A stretch of DNA of 64,000 nucleotides from Valencia hispanica (Eukaryota; Chordata; Actinopteri; Cyprinodontiformes; Valenciidae). Location: assembly GCA_963556495.2 (NCBI GenBank), contig OY747705.1:20760001-20824000 (forward strand), written 5' to 3'. The notes beneath the pieces were generated by a model. It was not told the origin of the DNA, made no database searches, and saw nothing but the letters and a program-made list of their open reading frames with translations. How positions within the stretch are numbered: the first letter of the stretch is position 1; every line of letters starts with the position of its first letter. The translations under genes and the position numbers were made by a program. Shown here in pieces: positions 1 through 11,672 of this stretch.

Positions 1-234
1 TAGTGTTAATAGATATATTGACACATTGGCATAGTTTTTAGCTCCTCAAAATATGAGTCTTCTTTCAATCTGATCTTGGCCTCTTGCTTACAAGTGATAA
101 CAGGATAGCATGGAAGATGAATAGACAAATCAAAGTCTTATCTGCATAAACAAGGACATTGCTTCACTGCATCCCTTTACTTTAGCAGGTTATGTAATGC
201 CTGGAAGAGCGAGATCCAGGATACTTAAATGAGC

Positions 235-470
235 TTCCCTGGAGAGTTGTTGTACATTGAGAAAAAGTGGGAGCTTTACCTAGAGCCACTGCTTCTCAAC
301 ATTGAAAGGAGTCAGTTGATGTGTTTTTTAGGGTAACCTCACTTTATAGGCTTTTGGGGCATGTCTCACTGAGAAGAGACCAAGGGGCAGACCCAGAGCT
401 CAATGGATGAACTATATATCTTTTCTGGCCAGAGAATTCCTTGGAACCTGGCCCTCAGAATGAACCACGG
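235..470 (+). mobile_element. Decayed Rex3-like (RTE clade) LINE 3' fragment
   Basis: The stretch aligns by eye with the C-terminal coding end of the better Rex3 copy at 32.7-33.5 kb: an 'agagcc(a/g)ctgcttctc(a/c)acattga' block is followed by equivalents of the 'cagg/ggcatgtctcac' and 'cctggaacctggccc' blocks in the same order. No reading frame survives. It lies in intron 1 of the celf5-like gene, antisense to it. Boundaries are approximate. Confidence 0.5.
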
Positions 471-548
471 AGTACCACTGGGCTTACCAGGACATCCCTT
501 CTTAAGTCAATAATTTATTGCAAGTTTGATAAACATCATAGGGCTGCA

Positions 549-930
549 TTGTGGAGCAGCTGTTAGCACTGTTGCTTTGCAGCAAGAAGGTCCTGGGTTC
601 AAATCCAGGGCTGAAGTCTTTCGGCATAAAGTTTGAATGTTTCCCTAACTCATAGAAGGGTTCTCTCCAGGTACTCTGGACTTCCCTCACAACCTACAAA
701 CACTGTTAGGGTAACTGATTATTCTAGCGTGAGCCTGCATGGTTGTTTGCCCTGGATGTGACAGGGCTGTTCTGTCATGAACTGGCGACCACTCCAAGGT
801 GTACCCCGCCTCTCACCCAGAGTCCTGGAGATGAGCATCAACTCCCCCCCTCCCCCACCTGCCCACTCCTTTAAGCTTGCAAGGTTTATGATGGATGGAT
901 GGATGGATGGATGGATGGAATATCCCTGCA
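549..930 (+). mobile_element. tRNA-type SINE with GATG-repeat tail
   Basis: A pol III B-box-like sequence GGTTCAAATCC is at 596-606, about 40 bp after an A-box-like 'gtggagcagctgttagc'. The body carries the teleost SINE blocks 'ggttctctccaggtactctgg', 'aactggcgacc' and 'gtgtaccccgcctctcaccc'. It ends in a GGAT/GATG array at about 889-918. The same kind of tail ends the Rex3-type LINE at 33.47 kb, so mobilisation by an RTE LINE is a reasonable inference. A second copy of the family lies on the minus strand at 23.8-24.1 kb. Confidence 0.7.
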
Positions 931-1914
931 ATCTTGTACATGTCACAGATGCTGTATGGATGGATAGATCATCATAGTCCTGATAATTAGAATAATCTAA
1001 GTGCCAAAGATTATTCCAAGTAGTTGCTTCCAAGGTGCAGGGTCTCTTGTTAAACCTATTTGAAAGAATAATTTCAAAGAATAAAATTGTATTTTGATGT
1101 CTAACAAGTAGAGTGTTCCTGGGGAAGGTGAAGATTGCTCTGTACACATCAGGTCACAGTAATGTCTTCCTAAACAACTTTCATTGGGCCTTAGGAGGAT
1201 GGAACTTGTCACTGTGCCTGTACAGTGTGGGCAGAGTGAATTTACATCCCCTCCGCTGCTGGCCTCGGCCTCCCCATTTCAGCCGAGGCAGCGCAGCCAG
1301 CATCACAATCTCCGTGGCAGCGTCCGTCATCTTGTGACAGTTCCTGCGCCCTTCAGAGACACTGTAGAATTACACAGATTTAGCTGTGACGGCTCTGCGC
1401 CCGGACCGAGCTCCCACTCCCATGCGAAAAGACGTTAAAGAAAGCATGTGAATGAATAAATGATGTCGTCCCTCCGCAGACAAAAAAAGATGGGACTGAC
1501 AAGGGAAAGCTCTTTAAAAATGTATCCTTTTCGAGCGCCTCTGCCCCACTTTAGGAGCGCGTTAAGGAAACACTCTTCGATTACAAAAAAAAATAAAAAT
1601 AACACAAAAAAAACTAAGGAAATGTTTGTGGAGGAGAGGCGCTCTTAATGATGGAGGATGTATTCTGAAATATGGAATTATGAGGATTGGAATGCAAATG
1701 CTGGAAAATGATAACTGAGTCACATTTAAAAAATACTGGGAAAATATGAGGAATAATAGATGCATCTCGCTGACAAATTGTTTGGACTAAGACTTGACGG
1801 AAAATAGAAAATAATTATTAAAGCGCGCATTTTAAAGACATCAGCTAAATATTATAAGACTTATTAGGACATGATAAAGCGGTGTTTGCGACCGTTTCAG
1901 GTGCGACACGTTAC

Positions 1915-2272
1915 CTTTGTGCATGCCGGTGTATCGGTCCTTGAGAACTGTCAGTTCGTGGATTTTCCCAAACTGTTCAAACAGGGGTTTCAGGTCTTTT
2001 TCCTCCAAGTTCCTCGGTATCTGCCCGATAAACAGCTTAATGGCATCTTGGTCTTTCATGTTGCCGCTCTCCGGATGAATTGAAATGGGTTCTGACCCGT
2101 TCATGGGTTTAGGGAATGTGATCTGAGGGTACTGGTGCTGATGTGGGAGAAGTAGTAATGGTTGGTGGGTCGATGGTGCCCCCGGTCCGGTGAAAACCAG
2201 GCTGGAGTGAGCGGGCTGGGACTGCTGTGGATGGTGCTGCCTTCTTGTTTCAGTCTGAGTGAATCTGGCCAT
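1915..2272 (-). CDS. celf5: CELF-family RNA-binding protein, first coding exon (celf5-like)
   Basis: CELF proteins bind UG/GU-rich RNA through three RRMs and control alternative splicing, translation and mRNA stability. This exon starts at the first in-frame ATG (2272-2270) and encodes 119 residues plus one base. A Gln/His/Pro-rich N-terminus (about 1-75) leads into RRM1 with RNP2 LFIGQI at residues 80-85, then the strongly CELF-like [14 protein letters not shown], and TGMHKG at the end. The splice donor AAAG|GTAA lies at 1915/1914, splitting the last Gly codon in phase 1. The opening [12 protein letters not shown] resembles the CELF5 start rather than CELF3, 4 or 6, which is why I chose celf5. 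The next exon (CAFLTYC block) is not in this window, so the gene continues off the left edge. Upstream of the ATG the frame stays open to 2455 with no other ATG. Confidence 0.85.
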
Positions 2273-2303
2273 TCTGAGCTGGGAGCAGAGTGGATAATAA
2301 TGA

Positions 2304-2337
2304 CAACACACACACACACACACACGCACACACACAC
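2304..2337. repeat. (AC)n microsatellite in the celf5-like 5' UTR region
   Basis: An AC run with a single interrupting G starts about 30 bp upstream of the presumed celf5 start codon. On the transcript strand it reads as a GU repeat. Confidence 0.85.
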
Positions 2338-2459
2338 TCGCTGTGAGAGAGCAAGCACTCAGCTGGAAACCAGGCTGACTTTCTATCCAAAACACAACGT
2401 ACCCGCACACACAATAAAGAGCAGAGGGGGGTAATATTCGAGGGAATAAGACCACTGAG

Positions 2460-5400
2460 GCTTTATTGGACGCTCTGGAGCGACACCCAGTGGTGTTTAC
2501 GAAGAAGACAACTTTATAGAGGAAATCGTGAAAAATGGACCTCTGTTAAATGTAAATAAATTAAAAAAACATTTTATTTGGAGTGAAGTGACTTTTGGAA
2601 GATATTACTGCCCCATCAGGCCTGGATTTTGTTCCTCCAAAGAACGCATGACTCATTTGCGAGTGTGGAAAAGAGAACTTATCAAACTCAATAAGCCTAT
2701 TTAACACTTTTTTTACCATTCATTGCTAGTATAGTTATAACAAATACAGAGACATCTATAAAAACAACCCAATTCTTAATAGCTCCAGGTTAAAGACAGG
2801 CATCAGTGTAAAATTGACCCTGGCAGGTAGTTTAAGCTGAAAGTCTTGTACATTTAGCATTCTTAGCCTATATGACAATGATTTAAAAAAAGATTAAGTC
2901 TAAAATGTTTAGCATTAATTATATTTAGACATTTATTATAGCGAATATCATCCAAAATTTTACATTTGCCCATGGCCGAGAGATGGAATTACTAGGACTA
3001 TTACATTGAAAGTATATTGGAGGTATATTTATATCAATGAGGGCAGAGCTGGCCCAAGGACATACAAAGCCCAAAGCCAATTTTATTTTGGGGCCCAACT
3101 ACTGTAAATTTCACCAGCAGCTCCACTGACCTTCCTTTTAATAGTGACTACACTTGATCCATTTTGCATTTTGTGTTCATTAAGGCAACTTGTTTCACAG
3201 TTAGAATCCAAAAATGTGACAAAAAATAGCACTTAAAATAAATACTCGGTTTAAACATTTTGTTTAAATTGCAAGTTTTTTTTTTCTTATGACAATTTGA
3301 AGACATTTTTTATGTCAGAAAATGACAGGGAGATTAATACAGAGGAGAAGTAATCAGACAGAAGCATCCTAAAATGTGTCTTTGTTCTTAGTCAGTGAAC
3401 CGTGAATGCAAGAAAATAGTGCTTCAGTGAATATTTTTTTATTTCTGTCTACGTTTTTAGTCATTTGTCTTAACCTGGAAGGTTGACAGGAAAATTCCAT
3501 ACAGTTGAATAGTTAGAACATCCAATAGTTTGCTTAAATCATGCGTCAGTGACTAGGGTTTTAACCAGGAAGAGTTAACATGTAATTTACAGCTATAAGT
3601 CTGTGATGTTGGTAAAATTATTTTATAAGTCAATTAATTTGTGTACCTACAACAGCAATGACAATTACAATGAAGAAAAACATTTTCCCCAAAAATATCT
3701 TACCTATTTAAATTGCCATAAATGTAAGTCATCACAGCAGTTTTGTAAAACCTGTCATCTGAGATCAGACCTGAGCACTTGAGTTGTTTAATATAAGATA
3801 AGAAACATGTCTATGTCAAAGTTTGATTTCAACAACAGGTAGGTGTAGTGTGTCATGAAATACATTTGGGGGATTTCAGAGAACCTCTAAAGAAAGAAAA
3901 AAAAATCACTGATGCTTGTTTGGTTGAAACAAATTAAAATTGTCTGTAAAATCTCTGGTTATAAAAAGTAGATCTACACATGACAAGATCTGCAAACAGT
4001 ACAGGGATGTCAGAAGGTTCTTTATTACCAATTTTTGTAGCGTATTTCAAATGACTATTAAAGAAAACTGATTATTATGTGCGACACAACTTATAGTTAA
4101 GTGTGAATATTTAAGTTTGACTTTACTACTACAGATATTTCAAAACAGATGTTATGCCCTTTGTTTAAAACATATCTTGTCCAGATGTGAAGGCAAAAGT
4201 TATGAAACATGGCCTATGCCCAGAGGTGGTGATGGCATTCAATTCAACAATACTTGAAAATACAAGACAAGTTTATGAACAACAAAAAACTATCAAGACA
4301 TAAAAAGCAGAAATCAGTAGTCTGCATGAACGAAGTAAGCTGGTAAGCCCCAATGTTACCATTTGGTAAGTTTCCTTTTTTTTTACGTATAAATAAATAA
4401 ACCGAAACGTAATCTCATACACCTTTGTTAGGCAAATTATTTGAAGAATGTGTATTATTTGACTCAATTTACTCTCTGTTTAACAGCAGTCTGATGTGTA
4501 AACACAAAATAAATGTTTTGCCTAACATCTAGATTTCAGACTCGCTTCACGTTAGCATAATTGCATGTCCTGATTTGTTGGGCTTTAAGGTTTAGCTAGT
4601 TCTCATCTTTCCCTTGTGCTTTTTTAGTTTTTTTTAGCTCTTTGCTTCTTCTTCTGAAGGTTTAGTTGTGTTTTGATATAGCTCCCTGATTATTTTTTTT
4701 TTGCTTCCCTAAGTTCCCTTCAGTTCATGATCCCGCCCTGCTGTTGTTCAGGTAATTAAACTTACCTTTTCTATTTCAAATAGTTGAATTTCCTCTTCAG
4801 GAGATCATCAGGTTTTATGTGAGCTGTTAATGAGCCATTCTTTTCATATTAGATGTGGTTAGGCCTTAACCTTGAAGAGGGAAATTGGGGATGCTGCTGT
4901 AGGGTCTTTTTAGAAGTTAATGAAAGTAATTTTAGTCTATACAGTTCTCTCCAAACATGGACTTCACAGAAGAGAGGTAATAATTGGAGTTCTTCACTTT
5001 GTCAGAATTATGTTTCCTTTACTCTTATCGCTCTCCATCCTCTTTCACTTCAGACTTGATTCAGATAGTGGTTAAAATCTCCAACAGACAGATGGGATCT
5101 GCAGAGGACATCACATTATTTTTTCCCACTTATTGAGAAAACACCAAACTTTGACACCACATTTGGCAGAGTAAAAAATAAATCTGGTATTGTATTTAAA
5201 TTGTAATTATATTCCTGCCAATGTTTTAATAAAAACATACCAGGTGATAGACTGTTTCAGAATGGCAGACTCTAAGGATACTAATATTCAAAAAATCTTT
5301 AATTATACTGACAATCAGTCTGACTGCAAATGTACTTACATATATCAAAATTTGATGTACTTCACAAAAAATCCTTAAAACACAAACTAGATTTACAATG

Positions 5401-7970
5401 TTTTTCTTTTTTTGTTCTTCCAGTTTGGTCTAAATAGAGAAATACTGCACCAAATTTAATTGATTTATTTAGTTAACTTAATTAGTTGGAAAATAAGTGG
5501 ATAAAATATCAAGCAAAGCATATAAGTATATGTTAAACTACAATTTATAATAGTTATAATCGTGATAATTTCTTTAATAGAAATGATCAACACTGGTACC
5601 ATATCTATTATATCCAAAGCTTTCAAACAAAACATTAAAGTTGTTACAGTGACAATGAAATATGTCAACTGTGAACATATTTAAATTTGTGAGTGGATTT
5701 GAAGTCAGAATTACTACCCCCTTCTTTCAAACTGTGCTCCTGAAAATTTTTTCAGTGCTACCAAGTAACTACAAAGCTTACTCTACAGAAACGATTGGGA
5801 CAGCCCTTATTAGATGCATATGAGAATTAAGAATGAGGACCAAGGTATAAAAAGGGATTTAGTAATTGTCTCTTAAAGTCAGCTGCAAATAAACTAGCTC
5901 AGAAAGACAGGCTGCTTAGTAACATTTTGGCATTTTGAGGTTCTTAATTGATGCTTATTAGGATTTCAGAGAATTGTGAAACTTGGATTAGCTTGTTCAC
6001 ACTTATTAGTAACACAATGCAATAAAATAAAAGGTTCTTATGTTTCTAACATCATAGCTTCTCATCATTAGAATCATTTGCATTTGAAAGGGCCGTAAGC
6101 ACAATATTTAAGTTTTTTACTTTTCCTGTGAACATTTTTAAGGTTTTGGTTCTGTTACCAATTTAATAGGCTAATAATGATTATAATTTAATTGTCCATT
6201 TACATAAAGGCTTCGTACTAATATTAATGTAGTGCTCAATAAAACGTATTTCAACAGTCATAATCTCTTAACATCTGGTAATTTATTTATGGGATGTTTT
6301 CCATTGATAATAATGCCTTTCATTATTATCTTTCCAGATTTTTCACTCTGTTTAGCAAAAGATATATTTCCTGTGACAAAAATGTCAGTCAAATGACAGT
6401 CAAGGGACCAACAAACATTAACCACAATTAGGAGTCCTACTGTAAATATTTTCCAAATAGCCTGCTGGCTAATCCCCCAAGAGAGTGTTTATTTGCATCA
6501 TTTGCTTTCGCTTTGCAGGCACTGTCGACAGCATTCAGATTCAAATCCTTCATGAAAAACAAAATAGCTCCAGTAAAATTTGATGCAGTCCAGTGTATGA
6601 GGCACCCTTCCGGCTCAGCCGCACACTACTCTTTAAATAAAACATATCTGCTGGACAGATTTCTAATTACAGCCTATTTAACAGTGGATTAAATGAAGTG
6701 ATATACTGTCTGTGACAGCAGGATCAAGGCTGCAAGGTGAATCAATACAGCTGGCTGCTGCTTCTTCTCTCACTGTGGAGGAATGGCACCACGGGGCTGC
6801 CCTCTCCTAACTTTAACTTCCCAATATCTGCATCACTGTGTGAGAGAATTTGCCTTCAGCTCCCCCGGATGCTCCAAGATCTGCACTGCATCTAAACAGC
6901 AAGGAAGGCCTCACTTTCAAATAACCTGATCCGTAGCAGAAACAGTTATACAATAAGCGGTTGACGAGTTTGGGGGAAAAAAAAAGCCATGTTAGAAGTT
7001 ATTTTGTTTGGGAAGAAATCAGATCATTTCAGGCTATTTAACTTTGCCCATAATTTTTCTTTTTGCAAGCTCAATAATTGAAACTGTAGAAGCAAAGCAG
7101 GGGTTCACATTGACATGGCGCGTCAATAAAACAGTTGGTGGCAGCTTTGCAGACACATAGCATTTTTATTGTACACTTGTCCTTTTGAAATGGGAATATA
7201 ATTCTTTGAGGCAGCAGCAGCAGACCCAAAACATCGTCTAAGTTACAGTTGCTGAAAGTGCTGTTTGTTTTCAAAGTGTTATTTTATGCTCCACTCATTC
7301 TGTATTGATTAAAAGAGGCAGAGCTCTTGTAGAATGTGGCAGGCCACCTCAATGGGAACTGCTTGGAACTAGAGTCGAAGTTTCCGGCGGAGAGCTCAGC
7401 GTGGCAGTTCGCTTATATCTGGACTGGAAACACAAACGGGGTGCAGTGGGGCTCATATAGAGTAGGAGTGGAGTGCGCCATCAGAGTACTGGATCAGTAT
7501 CCTCTTAGGAGGGTTCATTGGCTATTTTTAGGGACGTGGTCCACATTAAGGAGGGGTTCATGTTTTTTTTTTTTATATATTGACCAAAGCCATTAGTCTT
7601 TCACCAAGCTAAAGTGAGAGGCAAAAACTATATTAAAGGCCAAACTGTAAGAATAAACTAAAAATACACATACATACATACAATACATACAATTACACTT
7701 GCTGGAATTCTTTTTTTCCCTGGTGCTCGTTACCCAGTCTAGTACCTTAAGCACAGACAGCTTGGTTTGATCAGTTCTCCTTGGGAAGGTTTTGGACTCC
7801 AGATGAAGACTACCAAGCTTTTTGCATTTTCTCTTGTTCTGTCAAATATTAGACGTGTTTAGTCTGAACAAACAGTTCAGATAGAGAGAGATATAGCCTT
7901 ACTCAAATAGATATTTAATCATTTTCTAATCTAAACACTATTCACCAGTGGTGGGAATAGTATGCAAAAA
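2460..7970. other. AT-rich intergenic DNA, no gene seen
   Basis: No exon-like conserved peptide, RNA gene or clear repeat family is visible. Short open frames here have no recognisable content. The block 7336-7560 is more GC-rich than its surroundings and has an 86-codon open frame that I do not recognise. Confidence 0.5.
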
Positions 7971-7978
7971 TAAAACGC

Positions 7979-8949
7979 ATTGTCTTGCTAAAGTATTCAC
8001 CCATCGAACTTTTTCACAGTCATATCCAAACCATGAAACCTCATATAATCTTGTACCCCTAATTAAAAGCCACTAAATAACTAAATGGAATCCATCTATA
8101 TGTAATCACAATATTACTTTTGATGTTTAGTTAAAACATTTGTTAGAGAACATTAGTGAACAAAGAGCCTCATGAAGACCAAGGAATACGGCAGACGGCT
8201 CAGGATTAAAGCTAGGGAGAAATATAAAGTAGGGTTTGGTTATGTCATTGAGCACTGTTCAGTCCATCAACTGAAAATGAAAGGAGTGCACATCATCCTG
8301 AACACACCAACCTCATGGGACATGGTGGTTGCAATATCATGCTGTGGGCATGCTTATCTTCAGCAGGGACATTCAAGCTAGCCAGAGAGAGGAAGATGGA
8401 TGAATAATGAGCCATACTGGAAAACAACCAGTTTGAGGCTAGAAAAGACTTGAGACTGGATAGAGTGATGCCTTCCAACAGAAAAAGCTCTAAACACACC
8501 CAGAGTTACAATGTAATGGTTTAGATCAAAGCACATTGAAGTGTTAGAATGGCCCAGTCAAATTCCAGACAGAAGTTCAATAGAGAATCTATGCAATGTC
8601 TTTAAAAAAAAAAGATTTTCAGATTTCCTTCATTCAGTCTGACTGAGCCAGAACTATTTCGTAAAGGAGGGGTCTTTAGATGTGCAAAACTGGTAGTGAC
8701 ATACCCCATAGGTCTTGCACCTGTAGCTGCAGCAAAAGGTGGTTCTAAAAAGTATTCACTCACATAAGCTGAATACAAATGCACACTTTCAATTTTTATT
8801 TGTAAAACAAATGTTTATGCCGTGTTTAAATGTTTAAACCATTTTTTCTTTCTCTGGATTATCTAACCTGCTTTGTTGCACAAAATTCTGACCAAAGGCA
8901 TTGAAATGTGTGGTTGCAACCACTATAAATACTTTTGCAAAGGAGTGCA
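7979..8949 (+). mobile_element. Internally deleted Tc1-like DNA transposon
   Basis: The left end has the Tc1-type 'aaagtattcacccatcgaactttttcacag' region, and the right end has 'aaatacttttgcaaaggagtgca' in inverted relation. The interior keeps the start of the transposase ('atgaagaccaaggaata' at about 8172) and then jumps to C-terminal blocks such as 'catcatgctgtgggcatgctt' and 'gaatggcccagtcaaattccaga'. The middle of the gene is missing and the frame is broken, so it is a non-autonomous relic. Confidence 0.7.
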
Positions 8950-9991
8950 TGAGACTGTTAAATGGCATTTTACCAATTTAGTTACATGAGCCAAAAATAA
9001 ATAAAAATAAAAATAAAGCATATCACTGAAAACATCAGAAGGTGAACACTTGGCTCTGTTAAAGCTGGGTAAGTGCTGTTTTGAAAGTGTACTTGTAGGT
9101 TTACAGGCATTATAATTTTGAGATGTATTTTGGTGTCTGACACATCACTGCACTCTGTTCCAGCATCGTAATACATGCTTGTTCAGCTGTAAGCTGTTGT
9201 TCCCGGAAAATGAGGGTGTGATGTGATGCTGGCATCTCACATCGCTGGAGACAGTTTTATGGAACAGTGACTTAGCAGACTGATGTGATGAGATAAGACC
9301 AGGCCGTGCCACACCTTTTGTCTTTGAGACTTTGGTCTCTGTACTAAAAGAAACATAGGTCTTCAATATTGATCCGCTTTACTAAAAGAAAAAAAAAGTC
9401 AACATGCCTTTTTAATTGTTTAATAACTCACCGTGACCTAACTGACCTAACTTTTAACTACTCCAGTGACCTTTTGTATTTGCAAATAAACACAAAGAAA
9501 GTAAGCTAAGCTACAAACAAAATATCAGCTAGTCTATGAATGTTTTGCCAAAATAAGTTTATTGTACTAAATTACATCTACAATGTCACTTTTCTAAGAA
9601 CAACCAAGGATGCAATACTAATCCACGGTGAAAAATAAAAGAATATCACTAAATCCATGTAATGCAGAAAGGTAATAAAGATGAAGAGACTATCATTTTT
9701 GAGGATAAACATCTTCATTTTCCAAAAGCATCTTGGTTAAAACTATAGAATTTGCTCTACAGTTGGCAGTATATATATATATATATATTGTACAGACTGA
9801 ATAAATGTTTTCATTTGCATGGAATCATCCTGGATTTATGATGCCTTGTTTCAAAAAAGGACAACAAACATTAATCAACATCTAAATGAGTTGAATGTAA
9901 ATGTACCCGACTTAGCCTAAAGGGTGGTTTTCATAGGACATCAGTTTTACCACACTTGGCAGTAATAGATTTGAGCTGCACTTACTGTGCT

Positions 9992-10190
9992 GGGGTCTCA
10001 TTTATAAAACTTCCTTATGCACAAAGCAGGGTCTGACAACAGCATAAGTCACTTTCTATGCCAAGTTTGGGATTTAGGAAAAAAAACTTGGCAGAAAAAA
10101 GTTGACAACTTAAAGCACACTAAGGACCTTGCTGATGTACATTTTGGACACGCAGGATAGTGGCAACGCAGACGGTGAGATGGCAAAATC
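9992..10190 (+). mobile_element. Harbinger-type MITE terminal fragment
   Basis: It begins with GGGGTCTCATTTATAAAAC, the same terminal sequence as the complete element at 41155-42476. No matching right terminus is found nearby, so this is a one-ended fragment; its right limit is a guess. Confidence 0.5.
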
Positions 10191-10483
10191 GCAAATTTAA
10201 GCTACATTACCAAAATATTCCTATTTTGCCAGGTCTAGATGTAGAATAGCATAAATTTTTTAACATGCCCATACTGCTTTTTCAATTAGAAAATGTTAAT
10301 CACTATTTTATTTAAAAAAATGATCCAATATAATAAATTAATTAATAAAAAAATCCATATTTAATTCTAAAATTATTTAAATACTCTGAGATGGTCATGT
10401 CTACATATGGAATTCTGTTCTTATTTCCATATGCCTTGATCAAGAACTTTTTCAATAATGAATTGTTAACTGTTAACCATCCC

Positions 10484-10771
10484 GATCATAACTGGTGGGT
10501 TGATGGTTTGAACCCCCGCTCCATTTGTCTCGGTCGTTGTGTCCTTGTGCAAGACACTTCATCAGCCTTGCCTGGTGGTGGTCAGAGGGCCCAGTGGCGC
10601 CTGTGTGTATGGCAGCCTCGTGTCTATTAGTAACATGCCCCAGGGAAACTGTGGCTACAATGTAGCTTACCGCCATCACCGTGTGAATATGTGTGTGAAT
10701 AGGTGAATGACTGAATGAAGTGTAAAGCCTTTGTGGTCCTCCAACTGAAAAAGCACTGTACATTGCTGGCC
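10484..10771 (+). mobile_element. tRNA-type SINE inserted in the tandem array
   Basis: It contains the B-box-like GGTTTGAACCC and the blocks 'ccttgtgcaagacacttca', 'ccccagggaaactgtggctac' and 'gtgtgaataggtgaatgactgaatg'. These match the copy at 45715-46028 block by block. The interrupted array unit resumes on the right ('ccattttatac'). The 5' A-box part is missing. Confidence 0.6.
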
Positions 10772-11412
10772 ATTTTATACAACAATGACTAAAATTAATA
10801 CATTCATAAGAAAAAACAAATTTAAACAAGAAATTACAAAAATATTCTTAGATGGTCATGTCTACAGTACATATGGAATACCATCCTTTATTTCCATGTC
10901 CCTAGGTAAAAAAATTTCTCAATAAAAAAATATTAATTACCATTTAATGCTAGTTTAAATTATTAAATAAGTCAAAAATCTATTATTTGCAAAGAAATTA
11001 CCAACATATTTTTTAGATGGTCATGTCTACATGTGTAAACCTATCCTGTATTTCCATGTCCATAAATCAAACTAATCGTCAATGAAAACTGTTAACCACC
11101 CATTTTGTGCCATAGAGATAGATATGAATGAATTCATATAAAATCCATGTTTCATCAAGAATTTACCAACATAGTCTCAGATAGTCATGTCTACATCTGG
11201 AATAATCTAATTTTATTTCCATCTCCCTAGATAGAACCCATTAAAAAAATGTTTTTATCTGCCATTCAAGACCATTTTGATAAAAATGAATAAATTCACA
11301 AAAAATCCATTCCTTATCTAAAATTCTCAAAATATTTTCAGATGACTAATTGTGCATCTGCTACAAGCTTGAGCATTACGATGTTTGCTGGACACAGAAT
11401 CATTGATTCCTT

Positions 11413-11496
11413 AAAAATCAACCAGTTTTATCTAAAATTCTGAAGACATTCTCAAATGATCAGGCCTGTATGCTGTACATGATGCATTATTTTCTG
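11413..11496 (+). repeat. Target-site duplication, left copy (80-84 bp)
   Basis: The 80 bases 11417-11496 are identical to 19601-19680. Up to four extra A's can be added on the left, where the repeat merges with the poly(A) tail of the element. The pair brackets the L1-type LINE exactly. Confidence 0.95.
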
Positions 11497-11534
11497 ATTT
11501 TAGGGAGTGTTGGGGGGATGAGCTGCTGCTAAGA

Positions 11535-11567
11535 TCTCGCGAGAGCTGTGCGTAAGTAATATGGCGG
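11535..11567 (+). promoter_or_regulatory. Candidate internal LINE promoter: CGCG palindrome plus YY1-like site
   Basis: The palindrome TCTCGCGAGA is at 11535-11544, and AATATGGCGG, close to the YY1 consensus, is at 11558-11567. Both lie within 75 bp of the element's 5' end, where an L1 promoter must act. TCTCGCGAGA is a known vertebrate core-promoter motif and mammalian L1 uses YY1 to position its start. Function here is inferred. Confidence 0.5.
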
Positions 11568-11672
11568 TAAACTGGTAAAACAAACAAACTCGGGTAAAAA
11601 CAAACCATAACATTCGAGCCAAATATAGCAAACGTTTGATAATAATAACCATTATTTTGTATTTCTCCATAA

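Larger units (their letters stand above)
10200..11496 (+). repeat. Degenerate tandem array, ~163-bp period
   Basis: The landmark 'agatggtcatgtctac' or a variant recurs at about 10389, 10850, 11015, 11179 and 11340, with a weaker form at about 11455. The spacings of 165, 164 and 161 bp give the period; the 461-bp gap contains an inserted SINE. Between landmarks the units share 'ttatttccat(g/a)tcc' and 'aaaatccat'. The array is well diverged and so looks old. Its last unit hosts the L1 insertion at 11497. Confidence 0.75.

Noticed and set aside
596..606. Possible tRNA gene from the B-box-like GGTTCAAATCC.
   Set aside because: No cloverleaf can be drawn around it; the context is a SINE.
719..1147. 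142-codon minus-strand frame with SIHPSIHPSI repeats.
   Set aside because: It is the translated antisense of the SINE and its GATG tail.
2162..2434. Plus-strand frame with a Thr-His repeat, antisense to celf5 exon 1.
   Set aside because: Shadow of the celf5 exon and the AC microsatellite.
10391..11500. CRISPR-like repeated units.
   Set aside because: Repeats are long (~163 bp), contiguous and diverged without regular spacers; this is a vertebrate satellite-type array.
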